Shown: positions 22,906 through 31,482, counted from the stretch's first letter. The stretch: 37,472 nt of DNA from Acidimicrobiia bacterium (GCA_017882905.1 JADGOO010000237.1:1-37472); one strand, 5' to 3'. Notes: a model not told the origin generated them from the sequence alone. Translations and numbers: made by a program.

Positions 22906-25900
22906 TCAGCGATCGAAGCGCGTCGTCCACGCTGCGTGCAGGCTCGCGGCGTGTTCCGGCGCGGCCGCGGCCAGTGCAACCATGGAGGCGCGGGCGCGAT
23001 CGTGCCACGCATCGACGCCAGTGTCGTGCGCCACCTCGGCGATCCGCCACCATGCTTCGAGGGCCATCACATGCTCGATACGGGAGAGATCTGCTTCAAC
23101 CTCGGCCAGGTCGAAGCGCGCGCCGAGTCGCGCACCGGCGCGCACCGCGAGAAGGCGTGCGCCAACCGCGTAGCGGTTGACGCCGATCGCGTCGGCATCG
23201 GAGGCCAACGCAAGCGCGTCGTCGCGCGCGCGCTCGTCTTCGTTCGCAGCAAGCGCGCCGCGCACAGCGAGCTCACGTGCCTTCAAGCGCAGGCGCCAGG
23301 CGAAAGCGAGGTCGCCCCTATCGGCTTCTCGCGCCGCGGCGAGTCGAGCCGAGCAATCGTCGAGATCGCCGCGCGTGATTGCCGACTCGGCGAGATCGAG
23401 ATGAGCGGCGATGAACGTCTCGGCCATGTCGGCTGCTCCAACCGCGAGCGCCTGGCGGTTCGCGGCGTCGGCATCGTCGTTGGCGCCGAGCTGGCGAAGT
23501 ATCCATCCACTGAAGTTGTGCCCGCGACCGGAGTAGCGCGGCGTGTGCCGGTCGGCCACCTCGGCGTTGTACCGAGCGAACTGGTCGAGGGCGACCTGCG
23601 GCCGGCCTGCACTCGCGTGCGCATGACCGAGGAACATCAATGCGTGCAGGAGCACTGTGGTGAGCGGGGCGCCGGCGCGCCCCCGCGTCACTGGATCGAG
23701 GAGCGCGATCGCGTCGTCGACTCGGCCCTGATGCGCGCGCAGAACACCCAACCAAGCCGATGCGGCGGTGCGCTCCGGGCCGTACGCAGCGCTCGCCGCT
23801 CCGACGAGCAACTGCTCCGCGCCCGAGAGATCGCCCGCAGCGTGGCGGACGCGACCGGCCAGCACGAGACAGGACGTGCGCCGGCGCGCGTTCGTGGCGT
23901 GTGCGAGCCCGTCGTCGGCGTGCTGGCGCGCCGTCGCGAAGTCGCGCCCGTAATAGGCGCTCCATCCGGCGAGCTCGTCGGCCTCGGCGGTCGGTTCGAG
24001 CCGCGCCGCGTTCACGGCCGCGGCCCGCGCCTCGTCGAACTGTTCGAGCGCCATCAACGAGCGCGCGCGGGCAAGGTGGCCGGCCGCGGTCTCGTGCAAC
24101 GCGATCGACTGATCGGCGAGCGCGAGCGCCGCTCGGTTGTCGAAGCGCTCGCCGGCGAGCGCGGCTGCTTCGATGAGTGCCACGGCGGCCAACGCCCGAT
24201 CGCCGCCCTGGCGCGCGTGCCACGCGACGGTCAGGGGATCGCTCCGGCGGCCGGCGAGTAGGCGACCGGCCTCCCGGTGCAACAGGGCCCCGCGTGCCGC
24301 GCTCGCAGTTGAGATCAAGGCGTCGCGCACGAGAGCGTGGCGGAAGACAAAGCGCTCACCGTCGTCGATGAGCATGCCGCGCGCCGCGGCCGTCTCGAGA
24401 TGCTCGAGCACCACGATCGGCGACTCGCCGAGCACTCCGGCGAGCACCTCGAGCTCGACTCGGCTGCCGAGCACGGCGGCGGCGAGCAGCGTGGGCGCGG
24501 CCGGCCCGAGGCGCACGCATTGCGCGACGACCGCCTCGACCACGGTCGCGGGCAGGCCGTCGTCACCGGCGCGGACGAGCTCGCGGAGCAACAGTGGATT
24601 GCCACCCGAGCGTGCGAGCAACCCGTCGGCCCGCTCCGCGCCGACGAGCTCGCGCACCGTGTCGAGGCCCAGAGGCTCGACGCGATGGCGATAGGTCGCT
24701 GCGATCGAAGGGCCCTCGCCCACGCGGTGTGTGCTCACGATGACCAGCGCCGGCACGTGACGATGCAGATGAGCGAGGCATTCGATCGAGACGGGAGGGG
24801 CTCGGTGCAGGTCGTCGATCACCAACGCGGGCGCGTCGAATCGGTCGAAGACGGCAGTCAGCGCGCCGTACAACACCGCGACGCCCACGACGCTGTCGTC
24901 GAGCACTGCTTGCCGGGCGCCCGTCGCGCCCTGCTCGCGAGCCATACCGAGCAGGGGGGCGAGAACAGCACGCTCGCCGCGGAGCAGGTCGGTCGTGGCG
25001 GCGGGCCCCGAGGATCGCAAGTGCGACGCGAGAGCATCGAGCACCGGCTGGAACGGCAATGAGCGTGCCGCTTCGTCACACGTCGCGCGCAGCATCGTGG
25101 CCGGGCGGTTCGTGATGCGCTCGGCGAGCGCTGCCGCGAGCGTCGACTTGCCGATGCCCGGCTCGCCGTCGATCACGAGCCATGAGCCCGGCCGCGCCGC
25201 GCGCTCGAGCATCGCGAGGTCACCAGCCCGACCGGGTGGCGCCGCATCGGGCGCAGCCGGTGCATCGGGCGCGACCTCGTCGCGCAGGATCGCGTCGTGG
25301 AGTTCCTCGGTCGCCGGCGACGGATCGGTACCGAGGTCCTCGACCAGCCGCGCGCGCACCCTTGCGTATGCCGCGAGCGCGCTGGCGCTCTGCCCGGTGG
25401 CCACGTAGGCGCGCATCAGGATCCGCAGCGCAGCTTCGTCGTACGGGTCGGCATCGAGCGCGGCGTGGGCATGTTCGAGCGCGGGCGACGGGCGGTGCAG
25501 GGCAAGCGCCGCTTCGGCCGCAACGTGGCGTGCGGCGCCGATGCGACGCGCCACGACGTCGCGTTCGACGGTGAGCCAGTCGGCGCCTGCATGCTCGGGC
25601 AGCAGATCGCCCCGGCTGAGCGCCAGCGCGGCGGCGGCCGCGCTTGCGGCGGCCGCCGCGCTGCCCATCGCCAACCGACGCTGGGCTTCGAGCACCAGCT
25701 TGTCGAGCTCGTCGATGTCGATCGCGTCGGCCACGAGGGCGTAGGTGCCGTCGCCGGTGCGGATGGCCCCGCGCCCGATCGCGGCGCGCACGCGGCTCGC
25801 GAGCACCGCGAGATCGGCATTCGGGCGCGCGGGCAGCGCGGCGGGCCAGACCGCGTCGACGAGGGTGTCGACGCTCACGCTCTGGCCGCGTGCGATCGCG

Positions 25901-25992
25901 AGCCGCCCGAGCAGGGTGCGCGCCTTTCGGCTGCCCAGTCGTGCGCCGTCGACTCCGTCGACGGCGAGTCCTCCGAACAGGCGCACGTGCAC
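22906..25992 (-). CDS. SARP-type regulator: DNA-binding + BTAD + AAA ATPase + TPR
   Basis: This 1028-aa protein begins with a winged-helix OmpR-like domain (VRLFGGLAVDG..LGSRKARTLLGRLA, 1-90), then a bacterial transcriptional activation domain (about 95-240, ending ARLVEDLGTDPSPATEELH). A STAND/AAA ATPase follows, with Walker A GEPGIGKST (276-284) and Walker B LVIDDLH (390-396), and then a long helical TPR-like C-terminus. This is the architecture of AfsR-type regulators, which bind DNA under nucleotide and ligand control; there is no C-terminal LuxR HTH. GTG at 25992 is the likely start (25986 is an alternative). It follows the GGDEF gene by 32 nt. Confidence 0.85.
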   Translation of the reverse strand: MHVRLFGGLAVDGVDGARLGSRKARTLLGRLAIARGQSVSVDTLVDAVWPAALPARPNADLAVLASRVRAAIGRGAIRTGDGTYALVADAIDIDELDKLVLEAQRRLAMGSAAAAASAAAAALALSRGDLLPEHAGADWLTVERDVVARRIGAARHVAAEAALALHRPSPALEHAHAALDADPYDEAALRILMRAYVATGQSASALAAYARVRARLVEDLGTDPSPATEELHDAILRDEVAPDAPAAPDAAPPGRAGDLAMLERAARPGSWLVIDGEPGIGKSTLAAALAERITNRPATMLRATCDEAARSLPFQPVLDALASHLRSSGPAATTDLLRGERAVLAPLLGMAREQGATGARQAVLDDSVVGVAVLYGALTAVFDRFDAPALVIDDLHRAPPVSIECLAHLHRHVPALVIVSTHRVGEGPSIAATYRHRVEPLGLDTVRELVGAERADGLLARSGGNPLLLRELVRAGDDGLPATVVEAVVAQCVRLGPAAPTLLAAAVLGSRVELEVLAGVLGESPIVVLEHLETAAARGMLIDDGERFVFRHALVRDALISTASAARGALLHREAGRLLAGRRSDPLTVAWHARQGGDRALAAVALIEAAALAGERFDNRAALALADQSIALHETAAGHLARARSLMALEQFDEARAAAVNAARLEPTAEADELAGWSAYYGRDFATARQHADDGLAHATNARRRTSCLVLAGRVRHAAGDLSGAEQLLVGAASAAYGPERTAASAWLGVLRAHQGRVDDAIALLDPVTRGRAGAPLTTVLLHALMFLGHAHASAGRPQVALDQFARYNAEVADRHTPRYSGRGHNFSGWILRQLGANDDADAANRQALAVGAADMAETFIAAHLDLAESAITRGDLDDCSARLAAAREADRGDLAFAWRLRLKARELAVRGALAANEDERARDDALALASDADAIGVNRYAVGARLLAVRAGARLGARFDLAEVEADLSRIEHVMALEAWWRIAEVAHDTGVDAWHDRARASMVALAAAAPEHAASLHAAWTTRFDR

Positions 25993-26003
25993 AGCGCGAT
26001 CAT

Positions 26004-26023
26004 GCCCGCCCTGCAGCGCGGGC
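26004..26023 (-). other. small hairpin between the GGDEF and SARP genes
   Basis: GCCCGC (26004-26009) pairs with GCGGGC (26018-26023) around an 8-nt loop, filling most of the 32-nt gap before the SARP start. It could attenuate read-through or shape the SARP translation start; the stem is short, so it may be chance in GC-rich DNA. Confidence 0.28.
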
Positions 26024-26024
26024 G

Positions 26025-26807
26025 TCAGGCGTCGGGTGCGACTTCGACCCGGTCGGCGCCGTGGCGGCGGGCTTCTTCGAGTGCCCGGCCCGACTGCTGC
26101 ACCAGCTCGGCGGCGCCGAGCGCGTGCGTGGGGTAACAGGCCACACCGGCCGAGATCGTGAGCGCGTCGCCCACGGGTGAGGCGAGCAGCGTGCCGCGTA
26201 CCCGCTCCGCCGCCCAGACCGCACCGGCCTCGGGTGTGTCCTCGAGGATGGCGCCGATCATCAGCTCGCCGAGCCGGCACGCACTGTCGCTCTCGCGCAG
26301 CGTGCGGCGCACCACGTCGCCGACCACGGCGAGGGCCTGGGCCCGCGCCATCTCGTCGTCGGCGTTCGGCATCGAGTCGATCTCGAAGATGACGACCGAG
26401 ATCGGCCGCAGCGAACGGCGGGCGGCGGCAACCTGTTGCTGGACGAGCACCGCGAAGTAGCGCTCGTCGAACAGCCCGGTGGCCGAATCGAAGGCGTGCT
26501 CCGCCTTCTCCTTGGGGGTCTGCGGCGCCCTGGCCCGCTGTACCTCCTCGTCGAGCGTCTCCGACAGTGCGTCGAGCTCGCGGTTGAGCCGGGTGATGTC
26601 GTGCTCGGCCGAAGCCCGTCCGGCCTCGGCCCGGTGCAGACGGGCGGCCAGGGCCGCGGCCGCCATGCCTGCGACCACGCCGGCCGCGCCCGCGAGGACG
26701 CCCCATTCCGCCTGAGACGTCACTACGGACACCACTCCGGCCGCGAGCGCGGTCATCGCCGCGCCCGTCGCCACCAACACTTGTCGATCGTGCATCGCGG
26801 GTCTCAT
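26025..26807 (-). CDS. membrane GGDEF-domain protein with degenerate active site
   Basis: The 260-aa protein has two N-terminal membrane helices (about 10-30 and 36-56), a coiled-coil-like linker (about 60-95) and a GGDEF-fold domain from about 105 (FDSATGLFDERYFAVLVQQQ). The metal-binding Asp144 (FEIDSM) is kept, but the GGDEF signature is replaced by GELMI (180-184) in CRLGELMIGAIL. Diguanylate cyclase activity is therefore unlikely; a nucleotide-sensing or structural role is more plausible. Its ATG overlaps the mutase TGA (ATGA), so its translation depends on the mutase mRNA. A second in-frame ATG is at 26795. Confidence 0.75.
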   Translation of the reverse strand: MRPAMHDRQVLVATGAAMTALAAGVVSVVTSQAEWGVLAGAAGVVAGMAAAALAARLHRAEAGRASAEHDITRLNRELDALSETLDEEVQRARAPQTPKEKAEHAFDSATGLFDERYFAVLVQQQVAAARRSLRPISVVIFEIDSMPNADDEMARAQALAVVGDVVRRTLRESDSACRLGELMIGAILEDTPEAGAVWAAERVRGTLLASPVGDALTISAGVACYPTHALGAAELVQQSGRALEEARRHGADRVEVAPDA

Positions 26808-28792
26808 CGGCCGGAGCGGGCTCGGGCCTGAGCGGAGACATGCGCCAGGGCCAGGTCAGCGACATCCGCCATGATCTGGCTGATCCGGTAGTCCTTGGGT
26901 GTGTAGACCCTCGCCACCCCTGCCGCGAGCAGTCGGTCCTGGTCAATGGGCGGAATGATCCCGCCGACCACCACCGGCACATCGACGCCGTCGGCCCGCA
27001 GCAGCCGGATCGTCTCGGGCACCAGATCGAGGTGTGAACCGGAGAGGATCGACAGGCCCACGATGTCGACGTCTTCATCGCGGGCCGCCGCGGCGATCTG
27101 GGCGGGCGTGAGCCGGATGCCCTGGTAGACGACCTCCATGCCCGCATCGCGGGCCGCCACGGCGATCTGCTCGGCGCCGTTGCTGTGGCCGTCGAGGCCG
27201 GGCTTGCCGACCAGCATGCGCAGCGGCGTGCCCCGTTCCACGGCGGCGGCGCGCACCCGGTCGCGCACCTGCTCGAGCTCGGCGCCGACCGCAGCGTGCA
27301 CGAGGCCCACGCCCGTGGGCGCCCGGAACTCGCCGAACACCTCGCGGAGCGTGCCGGCCCACTCGCCGACGGTGCCGCCGGCCTTGGCGAACGCGATCGT
27401 GGCCGGCACGAGGTTGTGCTCGGTGGCCGCCACCCGGCGCACCTCGTCGAGCGCGGCGGCCGCGGCCGATTCGTCGCGGTCGGCCCGCCATCGCTCGATG
27501 GCCTCGATCTGTTCGCGTTCGGCGGCCGGATCGACCACGAGGATGGAGTTCTCACCGTCGAGCCCGGCCGTGAGCGGCGATGCGGCCGTCTCGGTGAACG
27601 TGTTGACGCCCACGATCGTGGTCTCGCCACTCTCGATGCGGCGCACGCGCTCCGCGTTGGACTGCACGAGCGCGCCCTTCAGCTCGTCGATGCACGCGAA
27701 CGCGCCCCCGGCGTTGATGATCCGGTCGAGCTCGGCTTGGGCCGCGTCGGCGAGCTCGCGCGTCTTGGCCTCGATGACCTTGGAGCCCTCGAAGATGTCG
27801 CCGTACTCGAGCAGGTCGGTCTCGAACGCGAGCACTTGTTGGATGCGCAACGACCATTGCTGGTCCCAGGGGCGCGGCAGACCCAGTGCTTCATTCCACG
27901 CCGGGAGCTGCACCGCGCGCGCCCGCGCGTCCTTGGACAGCGTCACGCCGAGTGCCTCGAGCACGATGCGCGGCACGTTGTTCTCGGGCTGCGCCTCGGT
28001 GAGCCCGAGTGAGTTCACCTGCACGCCGTAGCGGAAGCGACGCGCTTTGTCGTCGGTGACGCCGTAGCGCTCCTTTCCGAGCCGATCCCACAGGTCGGTG
28101 AACGCACGCATCTTGCACGTCTCTTCCACGAAGCGGATGCCCGCGTTCACGAAGAAGGAGATGCGTTCGAACACGGCGGGCATGTCGTCGCTCGTGACGC
28201 GTCCGGTCGCGATCACCGCGTCGAGCACGTCGACTGCGGTCGCGAGCGAGAACGCCAGCTCTTGCACCGGGGTCGCGCCCGCTTCTTGCAGGTGGTACGA
28301 GCACACGTTGATCGGGTTCCACTTCGGAACGTGCGCGACGGTGTGCGTGATCACGTCGACGGTGAGGCGCAACGACGGCTTCGGCGGGAAGATGAAGGTG
28401 CCTCGCGACAGGTACTCCTTCATGATGTCGTTCTGCGTGGTGCCCGCGAGCTGCTTGGCGTCGACGCCGCGCTCGTCGGCCAGCGCGAGATAGAGCGCCA
28501 TCAACCACATCGCGGTCGCGTTGATCGTCATCGAGGTGTTCATGTCCTCGATGGGGATCGCGTCGAAGAGCGCACGCATTTCGGCGAGCGTCGGCACGGG
28601 AACACCGACCTTGCCCACCTCGCCGCGCGCCATCGCGTCGTCGGGGTCGTAGCCGGTCTGCGTGGGCAGGTCGAACGCCACCGACAGGCCGGTCTGGCCT
28701 TTGGCGAGGTTCGTGCGGTAGAGCTCGTTGGACGCCCGGGCCGAAGAGTGCCCCGAGTAGGTCCGCATCACCCAGGGGTTCGTTCTCGGCAT
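26804..28792 (-). CDS. ecm: ethylmalonyl-CoA mutase (B12-dependent)
   Basis: The 662-aa protein is a coenzyme-B12 acyl-CoA mutase. The N-terminal pattern RTYSGHSSARASNELYRTNLAKGQTGL... with DLPTQTGYDPD matches ethylmalonyl-CoA mutase (MeaA) rather than methylmalonyl-CoA mutase (which has FST..SN.FYR and DLATHRGYDSD). The B12-binding signature DGHSNG (534-539, His536) and the later GLSILSGSHL and VVVGGIIP complete the cobalamin domain. It converts ethylmalonyl-CoA to methylsuccinyl-CoA. GGGGAG at 28804-28799 with a 6-nt spacer supports the ATG at 28792. It lies 28 nt after the 3-hydroxybutyryl-CoA dehydrogenase gene. Confidence 0.93.
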   Translation of the reverse strand: MPRTNPWVMRTYSGHSSARASNELYRTNLAKGQTGLSVAFDLPTQTGYDPDDAMARGEVGKVGVPVPTLAEMRALFDAIPIEDMNTSMTINATAMWLMALYLALADERGVDAKQLAGTTQNDIMKEYLSRGTFIFPPKPSLRLTVDVITHTVAHVPKWNPINVCSYHLQEAGATPVQELAFSLATAVDVLDAVIATGRVTSDDMPAVFERISFFVNAGIRFVEETCKMRAFTDLWDRLGKERYGVTDDKARRFRYGVQVNSLGLTEAQPENNVPRIVLEALGVTLSKDARARAVQLPAWNEALGLPRPWDQQWSLRIQQVLAFETDLLEYGDIFEGSKVIEAKTRELADAAQAELDRIINAGGAFACIDELKGALVQSNAERVRRIESGETTIVGVNTFTETAASPLTAGLDGENSILVVDPAAEREQIEAIERWRADRDESAAAAALDEVRRVAATEHNLVPATIAFAKAGGTVGEWAGTLREVFGEFRAPTGVGLVHAAVGAELEQVRDRVRAAAVERGTPLRMLVGKPGLDGHSNGAEQIAVAARDAGMEVVYQGIRLTPAQIAAAARDEDVDIVGLSILSGSHLDLVPETIRLLRADGVDVPVVVGGIIPPIDQDRLLAAGVARVYTPKDYRISQIMADVADLALAHVSAQARARSGR

Positions 28793-28820
28793 CGTTGGCT
28801 CCCCGGTCGTGCCGGAAAGG

Positions 28821-29678
28821 CTACTTCCGGTGGTAGTCGTAGAACCCGGCGCCGGTCTTGCGACCGAGACGCTCGGCGCTCACCATGCGCCGCAAGAGCG
28901 GTGCCGGCGCGTAGTTCGGGTCCTTGAACTCTTCGTAGAGCGCTTCGAGGATGGCGAGGCTCGTGTCGAGCCCCACCAGGTCGAGCAGCTCGAGCGGCCC
29001 CATCGGGAAGTTGCAGCCGCCCTTCATGGCGGTGTCGATGTCGTCACGTGTGGCGACGCCACCGTCGAGGAGGCGCACCGCGTTGTTGAGGTACGGGAAC
29101 AGCAACGCGTTCACGATGAAGCCGGCCTGGTCCTTCACCTGCACCGGCTGCTTCGAGCACGCGGCGGCGAACTCCGTGGCCGCCACGATGGTCTCGTCGC
29201 TCGTGGTGATGGCCCGCACGATCTCGACCAGCGCCATCGCCGGCGCCGGGTTGAAGAAGTGCACGCCGCACACGCGGTCGGGGCGGCCCGTGTGCATCGC
29301 CATCTCGACGACCGGCAGCGTGGACGTGTTCGTGGCGAGGATCGCGCCGTCCTTGCACACCCGGTCGAGCTCGGTGAACAGGTGCGTCTTGGCGCCGAGG
29401 TCTTCGACGATCGACTCGAGCACGAGGTCGCAGTCGCTCAGCTCGCCGAGATCGGAGACGGCTCGCACCCGGCCGAGCACGGCCTGGCGTTCGGCGTCTT
29501 CGAGCTTGCCGCGGTCGACCTGCTTGGCGAGCGACTTGTCGAGCCCCGCGACCATGGCGTCGGCGGTCGACTTCGCACGGCTGCGCAGCACCACCTCGAA
29601 GCCGGCCTTGGCCGCCACCTCGGCGACGCCCGAACCCATGATGCCCGAGCCCACGATGCCCACGCGCTTGATCGTCAC
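28821..29678 (-). CDS. hbd: 3-hydroxybutyryl-CoA dehydrogenase
   Basis: The 285-aa protein has the Rossmann motif VGIVGSGIMGSGVAEVAAKAG near its start, then LVLESIVEDLGAKTHLF, NTSTLPV and the catalytic-His segment VHFFNPAPAMALVEIV, and closes with KTGAGFYDY. This is the single-domain family that interconverts acetoacetyl-CoA and 3-hydroxybutyryl-CoA with NAD(P)H. The GTG at 29678 has GGAGG at 29691-29687 with an 8-nt spacer; longer upstream reading would cross the 70-bp repeats. A TAGCAT -10 box lies at 29742-29737. It heads the four-gene run with ecm. Confidence 0.93.
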   Translation of the reverse strand: MTIKRVGIVGSGIMGSGVAEVAAKAGFEVVLRSRAKSTADAMVAGLDKSLAKQVDRGKLEDAERQAVLGRVRAVSDLGELSDCDLVLESIVEDLGAKTHLFTELDRVCKDGAILATNTSTLPVVEMAMHTGRPDRVCGVHFFNPAPAMALVEIVRAITTSDETIVAATEFAAACSKQPVQVKDQAGFIVNALLFPYLNNAVRLLDGGVATRDDIDTAMKGGCNFPMGPLELLDLVGLDTSLAILEALYEEFKDPNYAPAPLLRRMVSAERLGRKTGAGFYDYHRK

Positions 29679-29736
29679 GAGCGTTGCCTCCTGGCCGGCG
29701 CACGCGCCGGGTGCCGTTCGACCGGAAAGTCCGAGA

Positions 29737-29742
29737 ATGCTA
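29737..29742 (-). promoter_or_regulatory. -10 box TAGCAT of the hbd-ecm operon
   Basis: TAGCAT on the minus strand would start transcription near 29730, giving a leader of about 52 nt that includes the GGAGG site. It lies 32 bp from the first 70-bp repeat, which therefore occupies its upstream region. Confidence 0.45.
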
Positions 29743-29773
29743 CCGATCAGTAGCCACGAAGGGCCAACTGGCC

Positions 29774-29913
29774 CTCGCCGCTCGGTGGTGCATCGAGCCG
29801 GTCGTGGCGGGGGCCTTCTCCATTGGTTCGCCTTCGGCAAACGCTCGCCGCTCGGTGGTGCATCGAGCCGGTCGTGGCGGGGGCCTTCTCCATTGGTTCG
29901 CCTTCGGCAAACG
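29774..29913. repeat. perfect 70-bp tandem duplication
   Basis: Positions 29774-29843 and 29844-29913 are identical (70 bp each, beginning CTCGCCGCTCGGTGG and ending TTCGGCAAACG). The unit length is not a multiple of three and the segment lies in the divergent gap between hbd and the S51 gene, so it is not coding. Each unit has an imperfect hairpin near its end (TTCGCC/GGCAAA). The second copy ends exactly at the TATGCT -10 box of the S51 gene. Identity of the copies suggests a recent event. Confidence 0.95.
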
Positions 29914-29919
29914 TATGCT
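29914..29919 (+). promoter_or_regulatory. leaderless -10 box TATGCT of the S51 gene
   Basis: TATGCT is followed by 7 nt (CCGGCGG) and the GTG at 29927, with no ribosome binding site. The -35 region of this promoter lies inside repeat copy 2. Confidence 0.55.
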
Positions 29920-29926
29920 CCGGCGG

Positions 29927-30628
29927 GTGACGACCAAGGTGCGCAGTCGAGGCACGCTCGCGCTGGTCGGCGGCGGCGAGTTCGACTCGTCGTTGCGGGA
30001 TCTCGACCAGCGCTTGCTCGCCGCGAGCGGTGGCACCGACGTGCTCCTGCTCACCACCGCCACCTCGTTCGAGGAGCCGGCCCGAGTGGTGGCCCGGGCC
30101 ACCGAGCACTTCGCCGCGCTCGGCGCCACGGTGCGTGAGGTGCCGGTGCGCAACCGCCGCGACGCCGAGGACGACACCCTCGTGAAGCTGGCCAAGAGCG
30201 GGCACTTCGTGTACCTCACCGACGGCTCGCCGCTGCACCTGCGCAGCGTGTTGAAGGACACGTCGTTGCTGGCCGTGCTCCTGGGCGGCTGGCGCAACGG
30301 CGGCGTACTCGCAGCCAGCGGCGCGGCCGCGACGGTGCTCTGCGATCCGATGGTCGATCCCCGGGGTGGCGCGTACACCGTGGGTCTTGCGCTCGTGGAC
30401 GGCCTCGCCGTGTTCCCGCACCACACCAACGCGGCCGATCACCTGTGGGCGCGATCGCTCGACCTGCTTCCGGCGCACGCGACCCTCGCCGGTGTCGACG
30501 ACCACACCGCGCTCGTGCGCGACGCCGAAGGCGCGTGGGAGATCGTGGGTGAGGGCGGCGTCACGCTCGTGCGCAACGGCAGCACCGAGCGCTACAAGCC
30601 GGGCCCGTGCCCCGATCTCGACGCCTGA
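29927..30628 (+). CDS. peptidase S51 (cyanophycinase/dipeptidase E-like) family protein
   Basis: The 233-aa protein has the flavodoxin-like S51 layout: ALVGGGEF at the start, LLLTTATSFEEP, YLTDGSPLHLRSVL (the region that normally carries the GG-x-N/Q pocket) and the nucleophile elbow LAASGAAATVL with its Ser. A His candidate is in FPHHTN. Members cleave dipeptides or cyanophycin, or act in glutamine-amidotransferase-like reactions; the substrate here is unknown. The GTG at 29927 is chosen because the TATGCT box ends 7 nt earlier; the frame extends upstream only through repeat DNA. It converges on the cyclophilin gene. Confidence 0.82.
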   Translation: MTTKVRSRGTLALVGGGEFDSSLRDLDQRLLAASGGTDVLLLTTATSFEEPARVVARATEHFAALGATVREVPVRNRRDAEDDTLVKLAKSGHFVYLTDGSPLHLRSVLKDTSLLAVLLGGWRNGGVLAASGAAATVLCDPMVDPRGGAYTVGLALVDGLAVFPHHTNAADHLWARSLDLLPAHATLAGVDDHTALVRDAEGAWEIVGEGGVTLVRNGSTERYKPGPCPDLDA

Positions 30629-30634
30629 ACGCGC

Positions 30635-31408
30635 TTACTTCTCGGTGATCGTGATCTTGATGATGTAGAGCGGCCGCGTCGGAGGGCCGTCGGAGGCCGG
30701 CGCGAACTGCTCGATGGCGTTCGCCGCGCTGAGGCCCGTGGTGACGACGCCGAAGTACGCGTACTGCGCAGGGAGCTGCTCACCCTGGGTGCCCGTGACC
30801 ACGAAGAACTGCGAGCCCATCGTGCCGTTCGGATCGGCACCGGTCTTGGCTGCGGCGAGTCCACCGAGCGGGTAGTGGCCCGACTTCGGCACCGCACCCT
30901 TCACCGTGTATCCGGGGCCACCGCTGCCGTCGCCCTTCGGGTCGCCGCCCTGGATCACGAAGTCCTTCACCACGCGGTGCCACGACAGACCGTCGAAGAA
31001 GCCCTGCTTGGCGAGGAACACGAAGTTGTTCACCGCCACCGGGCTGTCCTTGGCCGCGAGGGTGGCGACCATCGTGCCGCACGACGTGACGATCGTGGCG
31101 GTGTACGTCTTCTTCACGTCGATCGTCATCGGCGGCGCCGTCTTGTACGTCTTGCCGTTGCCGTGCTTGGTGGGAGCCTTCGTGGGGCAGGGGTCGACGG
31201 CGGTCGTGGTGGTGGCGGGCTTCGCCTTGCTCTTGTTGTTGCCACCGAAGATCGACACCGCGCCGACCACGACCACGATCGACACCACCACGATCACGCT
31301 GCGCTGGATGAGCTTCTTGCGCTGCGTGCGCTTCAGCATCGCCTCGCGCTCCTGCGCGGCGAGCGCTTGGTTCTGACGCTTGCGTGCGCGCCGGTCGGCC
31401 TTACCCAT
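30635..31408 (-). CDS. membrane-anchored cyclophilin-type peptidyl-prolyl cis-trans isomerase
   Basis: The 257-aa protein has a Lys/Arg-rich cytoplasmic N-terminus (1-36), one membrane helix (about 37-54), a short Thr/Lys linker and a cyclophilin domain: SPVAVNNFVFLAKQGFFDGLSWHRVVKDFVIQGGDPKGDGSGGPGY, followed by GTMGSQFFVVTG. The FIQGGD and SQFF motifs of the active site are conserved. It should help fold proteins outside the membrane. The ATG at 31408 lies about 62 nt after a predicted transcription start (TAGAAT at 31482-31477). Confidence 0.92.
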   Translation of the reverse strand: MGKADRRARKRQNQALAAQEREAMLKRTQRKKLIQRSVIVVVSIVVVVGAVSIFGGNNKSKAKPATTTTAVDPCPTKAPTKHGNGKTYKTAPPMTIDVKKTYTATIVTSCGTMVATLAAKDSPVAVNNFVFLAKQGFFDGLSWHRVVKDFVIQGGDPKGDGSGGPGYTVKGAVPKSGHYPLGGLAAAKTGADPNGTMGSQFFVVTGTQGEQLPAQYAYFGVVTTGLSAANAIEQFAPASDGPPTRPLYIIKITITEK

Positions 31409-31476
31409 CTGCGTGCCTTCCCTCTCCGGACTGGTGCCCGCCTGAGCCGCGCGTCCGGACCGCCGAACGGCGGCGC

Positions 31477-31482
31477 ATTCTA
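31477..31482 (-). promoter_or_regulatory. -10 box TAGAAT of the cyclophilin gene
   Basis: TAGAAT on the minus strand is one base from the TATAAT consensus and would give a leader of about 62 nt. The stretch from here to 31698 contains dispersed repeat copies rather than a gene. Confidence 0.5.

Noticed and set aside
22906-27630. Open frame of 1574 codons covering the SARP gene and much of the mutase
   Set aside because: Only the part from about 25992 reads as protein of known families; the upstream part is antisense-frame noise over the GGDEF gene and ecm, which are clearly coding in their own frames.
29774-29913. CRISPR array
   Set aside because: There are just two directly adjoining identical 70-bp units, no spacers and no cas genes.
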